This document shows positions 10,789 to 22,700 of a DNA stretch of 64,000 nt, one piece after another. Source of the DNA: Topomyia yanbarensis (lineage: Eukaryota; Arthropoda; Insecta; Diptera; Culicidae); NCBI RefSeq assembly GCF_030247195.1, contig NC_080671.1, positions 184,801,725-184,865,724 on the forward strand, given 5' to 3'. Below the pieces are notes generated by a model. That model worked only from the letters and a program-made list of their open reading frames with translations, did not search any database and was not told the origin of the DNA. Each line of letters opens with the position of its first letter. Position 1 is the first letter of the stretch. A program made the translations under genes and the position numbers.

Positions 10789-13700
10789 CTGTAAATACAA
10801 AACATTCTGGTAAGTATTTGAATCGCCAACTCTAAGATCTTCCATCACTCACCTAGCGCCGTCAGATTGATGTAGTATCGAAAGAGGCGCTGGTCGTACA
10901 GCTGACAGTTCCCTCGTTCTCCGCACTCTTCGGTCCACACCAGACAGGTACTGTCGATGATCCGTCCGTAGATGATTGGTCCCGGGATCAGTGCAAATAG
11001 ACTGATCATCATTAGAATCAGCCCCTGTGTGAAGGATTTGTCCTCCTTGGCGACGCACCTGATGCAGATGAAGTGAGATTAAATTAGTTTGTTTCATTAG
11101 ATTAAAAATATTGAAGGCCATATGCAGATTTAAGGCTGCGAATTATCAGCAGATTACGATAGCTAGACTGCCGTTCTCCACACAACGTCTCAGGAAACCT
11201 CTCTGCAGGCGGGACAGTTGTGAATATGACGGCAACATGGAAAACTATTAATTTTTCGCGGCAAACTGCCATCAACTTCCACCTCTTACATCAATGTGAG
11301 GAGCAGTCTGCATTTTGCAGCAATCGGTTGACGCGAAGTTTTTTTTTACAAACAGCTTTTCGACCAAATCGAAAAGTTGGTCAAACGCTGCTGGCGTCAT
11401 CCGGGTGTACCGGAAAACAGGGACGGCGGAATACGTGGGTAGTATGGGTAGTACTACCAACTCGAAAATTACCGAGGGGGGAATTACCCACTCGAAAGTT
11501 TGGAACAAATCAAAACCTGAGATTAACCACGTAGGTATGTGTTTTTTTCGCACAAATTTCTTGCATTGGAAATCCTCGATGTGAAACAATTGCATATTTT
11601 TATTCAGATACAAATTTCTTTGCTTTACAATTTAAATTTCTTGAGAATAATTAGGATTTGTTTGAAATTTGGAATTATTTATTATATTTATACTTGGAAA
11701 TACGTTTTGACACATCTACAAGGAGAAACAATCAGTTGACTTTGTATAAAGAAGACAATAGATTGTTGATACCAACATCAGTAGCAGAGACCGTATCAGA
11801 GAACAAACAGAGAAAAATGATAAGGAAAAACCTATTTTAATCCACCTAGCGGTGCAATTGTGCCTTTCTCAATCATGAATCACGAGAATGTGTGCGTTGT
11901 TTATATTCATTAAAAACTTTTAAATGCATATATTACATTTTATTATTATACATCACATGACAACTATATACAGGAAAATATCATTATTCGAGTTCTAAAA
12001 TTTTGAAAAAGAAAAAACAGCCACGGTAATATTGAACTGAAAAAAGGTGCGAAATCGGCAAAGTCCCAAAAAGTCGATTTTTATAAAAAAAATTTTTTTT
12101 CGAGATAACATAAAATCTCGACGTTTCATGCATTTTAAAGATGTTTGGCATAAAAAATACGAATTCGATTTCTGAAATTTCATGGGGTCCCCCCCCTGAA
12201 AAAAATTTTTGAGTTCCGGCTTATATGGGAATTTCATATGTGACCGGACGATTTAGTCTATATTTCCGGAACCATACAAGCGATCAGTACGAAATTTTAT
12301 AGACATCTATGGGGATATTATAGCTATCATTTGGGACTAAGTTTGTAAAAATCGGCCCAACCATTTCCGGGAAACTGATGTGAGTTCGTAAATTTTGAAA
12401 GATGGCCGCTTTTCCCGGGCACCTCCGGAACCGTCTATGGTGGTCAATGTAGTCAACGAAAGTTTGGTTGGCCGTTGGTGACCTAGAACAGCAAATTTAA
12501 GTTGTTTGAGAGACATTTTAGCGAAATTTTTACCTTTTTTGCTTTCATCGGAGTATCGGTTTGAATCACAATTTGCTATGTGATCGCACGCCACAACCTG
12601 TAACTCCGGAACCGGAAGTCGGATCGGGATGAAATTAAATAGCCATTTACGGGGACGCAATACCTTTCATTTGAGGCCAAGTTTAGTCGAATCGGTCTAG
12701 CTATCTCCGAGAAACCGATGTGACTGTTATTCTGAATTTAGATACTTCCGCCGGGGCTTCCGGAACCGAGGATGGTGGCCAATGTGGCCAAATAGACTTT
12801 GAATGGATGTTAGTGACCTAATACTACAAATCGAAGCAGTTGTGGTCATATTTTGGAAAATTTTTCACCATTATACATTCATTGCAGAATTTATTAAAAT
12901 CGACATTTTCTGCGTGTTCGTACTTATCACCCTGTAATTCCGGAACCGGAAGTCGGATCCATTAGAAATTCAATAGCAGCCTATGAGAACGTTGCACCTT
13001 TCATTTGAGACTAAGTTTGTCAAAATCGGTTCAGCCATCTCTGAGAAAAATGAGTGACATTTTTGGTCACATACACACACACATACACACACACATACAT
13101 ACATACACACATACATACACACACAGACATTTGCCGAACTCGACGAACTGAATCGAATGGTATATGTCACTCGGCCCTCCGGGCCTCCGTTAAAAAGTCG
13201 GTTTTCAGAGCAATTGCAATACCTTTCTATTGAGAAAGGCAAAAAGGTGCGAAATCGGCAAAGTCCCAAAAAGTCGATTTTCATAAAAAAAATTTTTTCG
13301 AGATAACATAAAATCTCGACGTTTCATGCATTTTAAAGATGTTTGGCATCAAAAATACGAATTCGATTTCTGAAATTTCATGAGGTCCCCCCTTTGAAAA
13401 AAAAATTTGAGTTCCGGCTTATATGGGAATTTCATATGTGACCGGACGGTTTAGTCTATATTTCCGGAACCATATAAGCGATCCGTACGAAATTTTATAG
13501 ACATCTATGGGGATATTATAGCTATCATTTGGGACTAAGTTTGTGAAAATTGGCCCAACCATTTCCGGGAAACTGATGTGAGTTCGTAAATTTTGAAAGA
13601 TGGCCGCTTTTCCCGGGCACTTCCGGAACCGTCTATGGTGGTTAATGTAGTCAACGAAAGTTTGGTTGGCCGTCGGTGACCTAGAACAGCAAATTTAAGT

Positions 13701-16700
13701 TGTTTGAGAGACATTTTAGCGAAATTTTTACCTTTTTTGCTTTCATCGGAGTATCGGTTTGAATCACAATTTGCTATGTGATCGCACGCCACAACCTGTA
13801 ACTCCGGAACCGGAAGTCGGATCGGGATGAAATTAAATAGCCATTTACGGGGACGCAATACCTTTCATTTGAGGCCAAGTTTAGTCGAATCGGTCTAGCC
13901 ATCTCCGAGAAACCGATGTGACTGTTATTCTGAATTTAGATACTTCCGCCGGGGCTTCCGGAACCGAGGATGGTGGCCAATGTGGCCAAATAGACTTTGA
14001 ATGGATGTTAGTGACCTAATACTACAAATCGAAGCAGTTGTGGTCATATTTTGGAAAATTTTTCACCTTTATACATTCATTGCAGAATTTATTAAAATCG
14101 ACATTTTCTGCGTGTTCGTACTTATCACCCTGTAATTCCGGAACCGGAAGTCGGATCCATTAGAAATTCAATAGCAGCCTATGGGAACGTTGCACCTTTC
14201 ATTTGAGACTAAGTTTGTCAAAATCGGTTCAGCCATCTCTAAGAAAAATGAGTGACATTTTTGGTCACATACACACACACATACACACACACATACATAC
14301 ATACACACTCACAGACATTTGCCGAACTCGACGAACTTAATTGAATGGTATATGTCACTCGGCCCTCCGGGCCTCCGTTAAAAAGTCGGTTTTCAGAGCA
14401 ATTGCAATACCTTTCTATTGAGAAAGGCAAAAAGGTGCGAAATCGGCAAAGTCCCAAAAAGTCGATTTTTATAAAAAAAATTTTTTTCGAGATAACATAA
14501 AATCTCGACGTTTCATGCATTTTAAAGATGTTTGGCATCAAAAATACGAATTCGATTTCTGAAATTTCATGAGGTCCCCCCTTTGAAAAAAAATTTGAGT
14601 TCCGGCTTATATGGGAATTTCATATGTGACCGGGCGGTTTAGTCTATATTTCCGGAACCATATAAGCGATCCGTACGAAATTTTATAGACATCTATGGGG
14701 ATATTATAGCTATCATTTGGGACTAAGTTTGTGAAAATTGGCCCAACCATTTCCGGGAAACTGATGTGAGTTCGTAAATTTTGAAAGATGGCCGCTTTTC
14801 CCGGGCACTTCCGGAACCGTCTATGGTGGTTAATGTAGTCAACGAAAGTTTGGTTGGCCGTCGGTGACCTAGAACAGCAAATTTAAGTTGTTTGAGAGAC
14901 ATTTTAGCGAAATTTTTACCTTTTTTGCTTTCATCGGAGTATCGGTTTGAAACACAATTTGCTATGTGATCGCACGCCACAACCTGTAACTCCGGAACCG
15001 GAAGTCGGATCGGGATGAAATTAAATAGCCATTTACGGGGACGCAATACCTTTCATTTGAGGCCAAGTTTAGTCGAATCGGTTTAGCCATCTCCGAGAAA
15101 CCGATGTGACTGTTATTCTGAATTTAGATACTTCCGCCGGGGCTTCCGGAACCGAGGATGGTGGCCAATGTGGCCAAATAGACTTTGAATGGATGTTAGT
15201 GACCTAATACTACAAATCGAAGCAGTTGTGGTCATATTTTGGAAAATTTTTCACCTTTATACATTCATTGCAGAATTTATTAAAATCGACATTTTCTGCG
15301 TGTTCGTACTTATCACCCTGTAATTCCGGAACCGGAAGTCGGATCCATTAGAAATTCAATAGCAGCCTATGAGAACGTTGCACCTTTCATTTGAGACTAA
15401 GTTTGTCAAAATCGGTTCAGCCATCTCTGAGAAAAATGAGTGACATTTTTGGTCACATACACACACACATACACACACATACATACATACACACATATAT
15501 ACACACACACAGACATTTGCCGAACTCGACGAACTGAATCGAATGGTATATGTCACTCGGCCCTCCGGGCCTCCGTTAAAAAGTCGGTTTTCAGAGCAAT
15601 TGCAATACCTTTCTATTGAGAAAGGCAAAAAGAAATTAAACTTGTAGCTTTGTGGCAAACGGAAGATCACTATAACGACATCATGAACCGGATCGCCAAC
15701 TGGCCTCCTTGGATCCGCTTGGAACTCGGGATCACCTTTGCAGGTACCTGTTAATAAGTCAACCAAAAGAGTTAAAATAAATAAATTTGGAGCCAGCATA
15801 TCTCGGACTAGAACCAGGCCGAAGGGATTCGTTTAACGCGGATCTGGCACTACACAACAAGAAAAAATCGTGTAAATTTACGTCTCTTGATCATGACTAT
15901 ACGAGCATCAAAAATGAAATAATGAAATAGTTTTACATTTGATTTGAATTTAACATGTCGTTGAATTTTGCGTGTCACGTAATTTTACTCCACATATGGC
16001 GTTTGTTTAAAATGTGTAATTTTATGGCACTGCGCTTGGAAAGTACATGTTTCATGTGAAATTAAAAAGAACACGGTTATATTTCATCATTTCGTCAGTT
16101 ACAGTTTGTTAGATTGTGGTAACTTACCTTACTTATTTTACCTCAACGGGGTAAAATTTAGTTTTTTTGTGTGTAGAATACTAGGCGCATGACCAGACAA
16201 CATGTTTAATGTTGCGATAGCCGTTACCGCAAGCGCATAGAACGCTCTTTACGGCCCCAATACGCCAGGGATGCGCATTCAAAGTATAATGATTGGACAT
16301 GATCCGAGATGCCACCCGAAGGAAGTCACGACGTTCATCCATCCTTTTTAACCAAAGTTGGTTGATGCCTTTGAGATTCTTAAACTTCCATTATCCCACA
16401 AAATTTGCCAATTTTCGAGCTCTAAATCTAACTGAAAAAATCGTTAAAGCTGCGCGATGTTTCACAAATATTACCTTCTAATGCCTAAGTGGCCGCCTTC
16501 TCATTACCATTCTAATCTAAGTGTCACTTTTCTTATTACCCGGAATAGATCAATGCGAATGAACTCAAACTAATCAGGCAATCCGGAACGATTTCAATAT
16601 AAAGAATCTAGGATCGCCCATATTCTCTCCGGGAAAATTAGGAGTGCTTTCCATGCTCCATCGATCGAAGCGCCTACTTGGAACTGTAACGATGTAGACA

Positions 16701-19700
16701 TGGTCGTAGGTAAATATAAAACCACTGGTTTTGTGAGGAAAATGCTTAGCGCGAGTATCTTTTCTGTCAGATAAATTTGTGTGTTTGAAGAACAATTATT
16801 ACGTTTGTATACATTATTATAATTTCATCGCGAAACGTCTATCATTTGAATGTGAAATTACGTGGAATGCTGTTGTCGTCGATAAAGAATTCTTAATTCC
16901 GTGTATTCCGATCAAAGGTTGAATCGAGTACACGACGTGGGGCCCAGCTGCTAGACGAAATGTTGTTTCTCTCGTTAATCCGTTGACCAACCGGTACCAA
17001 TAACCGCGTTTTTCAGTTTGCATCAAGTTTTTTATTTGCGTTTCTAACGTCGCGTATATTCGGAAAAATTTGTGCGATCTGACGCTCAAAAAGTCCTCAT
17101 AGGGCCTTTTCGGATACAATTCTGAGCACACTCTGCTCACAACGGAGTGGGAAACCGTCCACGATTGTTCGCGCCAGGTATTCGTTTTGTCTGACCTTTA
17201 ATCTGAGTGTAGAAAAACAAGCCAGTCAAAACGTTGCACACTGCCACCAGAGGAATGTCTCATTTGATTCGATTGTTTCGAATCTAGTGGACGCGTAGCT
17301 CTTTCAATCAATGGGCACACTAATGAGATAGAGTACAACGACAAATCTAATGCACTTGGCCGCGCTGGTAGGCAGTTGTGTCATTTCCACTGTATTCAAG
17401 ATGGTCATACTGAAATTGTCGCGAATATCATGCAGTAAGATAGACCGGTTATCAGCATGAAGACAACCCCATGACATGCCGTGGGAGTTGAAATCTTCTC
17501 GAACCAGTTGAGGTGCGATGTATATGGAAAGAATATCAAATCTTTGCCTAAGATTCGGATTTAACAAGCGACAACTTCAATACCTGCTACCGAACAAAGA
17601 ATAATCCAATTGAAATAATAGCACGTTTTATTCCCTCCTCAATATTGTTTTCGGCCATAGCGAATAATGCTAAAATTGAGGAAGATCTACGTCGGAAGTA
17701 AACCTAGAAAATAAAATATGACTGAAATATAGAGCCACTTGAAGTTTTGGATGTCCCATGTGGACCTTCCGAGACCAGGAGCCAATGTCTTGATCCTCTC
17801 CGCATTATCCACACCGTGCCTTATTTCTACAATGGGTTCTTCAGTTCATGCCCCGTTCAAAAGCACCAATTTTGGAAGAACAAAGTTGAACGACTCGAGA
17901 TGAGGCTGATGGAAAATGAGTTTTCTAATACTCCTCGATTTTTACTGAACACAATTGCTTGCATACCAGAATTTATATTGACTGAAGCAAAGGGATCTGG
18001 AAGGAGCCACCCCCTATTTCGCAATCAAGGCCCTTCTCGGAGACTACACCATCAATCTCTACTTCCCGGGCGGGTACGCAGACAAAATACTTTTTCGTAC
18101 AAGGTCGAGTGTTGTTTAGTTAGATCACGCGATTTATCGATGACGTGAAACGGCTTGTTTCTGGTCCGGAAGTAGACCAGCCGGGGGCCGGTTGTATTAG
18201 ATATAATTTGTATCGAAAATGAGACTTATTGGTATTATTTTTGCCATCGGAGAAATATTCAAATCGGAATGTCGGATGTCGGTCGCCGGAGATACCCATC
18301 GGCTCATACTCAGCTAGCTTCAATGCACAGACAGAAAAAAGCTGACTCGGAATAGTGGTGGGGTATTTCGGTCGTAGTAAAATTGATTTTTTTCTATCAC
18401 GAACGTCAACAGCAAGGTAGCGACTGCACAAAACATTAACAGTCCTTCCCGTCATATACGGAAAGCAAGACATACAGTTTGGATCCACGTATCCGATCCG
18501 AGAGTCCGGATCCAGACTCTTGTCTGGATCTAAGCACCAAATCTGGGCCTGGTTCAAGTCCTGACCTGGTAAGGGGAAAAGGGGATATGAGTTTAAAACC
18601 GCAATGCGCAATTGCGTGGTCTGTTACCAAAAGGCAATAGAATCTTTCCCAAAAGTAATAGAAACATGGATTTTGGGTGTTGTATTTAACAAACACATTT
18701 TCGCTGAGCTGTTAACAAAGAGTGTTTCCAAATAGCCACCAGATATTATTAGGGAATTTTCATTTTTACTTACACACGCCATATCTGAACTTTCGTTAGT
18801 ACGAGGAGAAATCACTTCGAATCTTACTACCCACTCGGGAAAAAGGTGTTCCGCCGGCCCTGCCGGAAAAAGTATTCCGAATCCTGCTACCTCACAAGAT
18901 CGAATGAACTTTTGAAAAAGTCCTCAGTGTCCCTTACTTGATTGGATGGTCGTACCCACCAACGACGATCGGAATAATTGTTGACATCGTGAAGCTCTTT
19001 CACTTCTTGCAACATATTAATATATTAGTTATGCAATTTGCGTTTCGACGTCGTCTCATCAGAATCCGTCACTAACTTATCTAACGGACTAAGCTAGCGC
19101 TGGATTGACGCTAGCTCCAAAAAACGGAGACACACAATTTGTGTTCCTGAGCAAACCCCTAGTCAAGCGTGATTTTCCGCAAGAAAAGAAGCTCATTTTA
19201 AACTGAGAACTAATGAAATCGAAACGTTTGGTTTGGCTTAGCAAGCCCCTTAATTAGCTGTGGAATTTACGTTTCCACTTCGTCTCATCAGAATCCGACA
19301 CTAACTTAGTGACAGGACTAAGCTAGCGCCGCTCAGGAACACAAATTGTGTCTCCGTTTTGTTGAAGCTAGTGTTAATGCAGCGCTAGCTTAGTCCCGTC
19401 TCTAAGCTAGTGGCGGATTTTGATGAGACGAAGTCGAAACGCAAATTCCATAGCTAATTTAGTTATAGGTATTTGGGCTCTTCACGCGTAAAGAAGGTTT
19501 TAAACAATTTTCTCCTTAATTGAGAAAAAATAGTTTTTACCAACATTGTTCTCCACTAAGGAGAAATATAGCACACTGAATTCCACAAACTTACCGATAA
19601 TTGACCAGCAAATTTCCAATGCGTCCGGATGCACCGAAACAGTTGATAATACTGGATATGATCGAGAACAGATAGAATCCGAATGCACATCCTTTCAAAC

Positions 19701-22700
19701 AGGCACCCGGTATGAGTTTGGCCGTAAAGGCACTTTCCCCCGCTGTAGGTGGTGCAGTCACTTCTCGTCGCTTTCGCGTCTGCGCGGGTTCCTCACTCGA
19801 GGAGGCATTGAAGTCACCGTCGCTTCCGAGCAGCCGATCCAAATAGTCAGCAACGTCATCATCGTAAACGTAGGAATCATCTTCCGTTGTTTGATTTGAT
19901 TGGTTTGCGGTTAACTCGGAACCGTTTGTCACCGGACGTAGTGATTTAAATTTCGGGAAGTCTTCGTACTCCGGATATTCGGTCGTAGTCGTAGTAATAC
20001 TGGTCGTAGTTGAACTGGATACCGAAGAGGAGTACTGCTCCGTCGTCGTATGTTCAGTGAATTTAATTTGCGCAGTAGTATGGGTTGGCTGCATTGCCCA
20101 AGGTCTCGTAATTGGAGAATAGTTTTCGTTTTGGCAGGTACACTGATCGTAAAATTTCCCGGAAGCATTCCACACGTCACAACCAGCGTGACAGCCGGAA
20201 AAGAACGTAATTCCCGTATCTTCCTGACAGATTGGACTATACGGGATGCCTTCGCAGTGGCAGTGGCTGTTGCAATCGGCCGAAAGGTTCAGTCGACCCT
20301 GCACCAGAGGCATGTTCCCATCCGGGCAGGTGAGGAACAGGTATGAAAATTGACCCATCATGTAGCCAATTCCGACGATTACATTCCAAAACAGCAAAAT
20401 TTTAGGCGATGGTTTTTTCTTGGAGATAACAATGCCTGAGATTAGAAATCCAGCCACCATTCCGAACAGAGTGATAGGACCGGTGATGACCGTTGCGTTG
20501 GCTGTCGTTTTATGGAACTGCACCTCAATGTACTTGCTGAGGAATGTGATGTAGCCACTGGAGCCCAGAATGTAGAAAATACCGGAGATTATGTTGCACA
20601 TGAGCAGCTTGTTTTTGAGAAGTCGCATTAGAGCTTTCGGGAAATCTGGATGTTGGAGACACAATTTGAATCAGGTTCAATGATGTACAATGAATGTTAA
20701 TAGTCTGTTTACCTTTCAATCGAGGAAATTCTACCAATTGTTCTTCCACACTGCTGTTCCCATTCGGTGTCAAGTGATTGTTTGGCTCGCTTGGCTTGCT
20801 CAAAGGATTTTTCTCCTTCCCGAAGGCTTCAGCATCATTCATTAGCACAACTGGCATGTTCGATTTGGGCCTGTGTATTACGAGATGTTTAGTTACGCGA
20901 ACTTTGTATCACCATTAGAATAATAAACTGATTCTATACCTACTGATCTCCTTCTTCTTGGCTGGTAAATCCTTCGGGAAGAGTCCAATCAGAGCAGCAA
21001 ATACCAACATGGCTAGCCCGAGAATTATCCATCCGAGCCACCAGGCTCCTAACCAGCGCGGATCAGAACTGTCGATGACGGGTGTTTTGGTTGGATCGAT
21101 GTAGATCTTCAGTGCAAAGTAGCCTGTGATGGAAGATAATTAGATAATTTTTGGTGTACCAAATTGCAAAAAAATGATATAGCATTTACCAAGAGCGAAC
21201 CCAACAACTGGGCCGAACGTTCGGAGGGATGAAGCATACGCAAGCATTAGTGGTGTGTTGGTCTTTTTCGTGTTATCGTCCAAATAGGTCTGTCCCAGCG
21301 AATAATAGAGAGTGTTTCCGATTCCCAGTACAAACTGGGACATAAATATCAGCACAAGTGGAACGACCGAGATGAGCTCATGACACTCTTTGGCCGAAAA
21401 GGTGTCCAGACAGAGGCGATTCGTACTTTTCACTATTTTTGTGAGGTTGTGACTTCTGAGAAGCGCTTCTGCTTCTTGGTCATTGATGAACTCTTTTGTG
21501 AGCTGCAGTGCATCTTCACCGGCTCCATAGATGAAGTGTGGTGACGCCAGGATGAAGCAGGAAAGCGCACAGAACACCACTCCCCACGCTATCCACCGGG
21601 GTCGGTTCCTGTGGCCACCGACGTACGAGAGGATGAGTGAGAGCAAAATTTGTGATATTTCATTACCACTAAGGATGATTCCTGGAATTGGAGAGAAGGT
21701 GATAAGTACAAAGTTATCATTGATTGTAATAAATTGGATTATACACGCCGAATACGAAAGGCTTTGTTGATTATTTTTAGTCGATGTTCAAAACTTCAAT
21801 GTTATCGTGTTAATAACGTTTACAATCTGCAATAAAGTGTTTTACAAGAGCATGACAGATCTACATCACAAATCAAATAGCAATTCCCCTTCGAAAAACT
21901 TCCATTATCAGCTGAATAGATAAGCAGATAAACAGTTGCTAACGAAAATATGGAATCAATTAAAACCCTATGAGAGAGGGTGTTGCAGTATGTATTTCAT
22001 TTGGTGTTTGAGTGAAACTAATACGAGTGCCTCAATTTTGACACTACCATTTGAGCTAATGTGTTGAACAAAGATGCCAGACGTTGCAGCGTCGTCGAAT
22101 CGCTTCGTTCTTTAACAAAGCGCATTTCCCAGCATTACAGTCAAGTTGAGTAGTCCCGAACTGCTTCCCCTACAGCAATCAACGAGTCGCCAATGGACAG
22201 GCCCATCATTCAGTGCAGCCTCGTCTTACTACTGCAGCTGCCCTTAGATTATAGTTTGCCAGTAGTTACGGTGCTGGGCAATTTCCCGTTCACAGCGGAA
22301 GAACTCGTCATGCTGGTGTCCAAGATCATCACCATCTTGCGCACATGCAGGGTCAGAAATGTACAGCTACTAGCTGCCGTGTTCCCTATTAGTAAATATG
22401 GACTTTGAACTCGTAAACATTGGCAACAGAAACACTTACTCATTGAGGAACATGCAAAAATTGCATTTAAGCGAAACTTTTGCGCTAGATGCAAAAAAAA
22501 CGTAAAGGACAGCGTACCAAGCGCAAAAGGCGCCGAATGACGATGTACAGCAAATTACAACCAAAAATCAGGTGCGGGGAAGCTCTACACTCAGTTATTG
22601 ACGAAACCGCATTGTCTCGTCATGTCACGAGACTTATGTGAAAGCAGATTTCTTCACTGCTCGTTATAAGTTTGTAGTCACTGGGGAACTATGTTATATT

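Noticed and set aside
13069..15514. CA-rich tracts read as a CRISPR-like or regularly spaced array
   Set aside because: They are (CA)/(CATA) microsatellites repeated because the whole 1.2-kb unit is tandemly repeated; there are no unique spacers.
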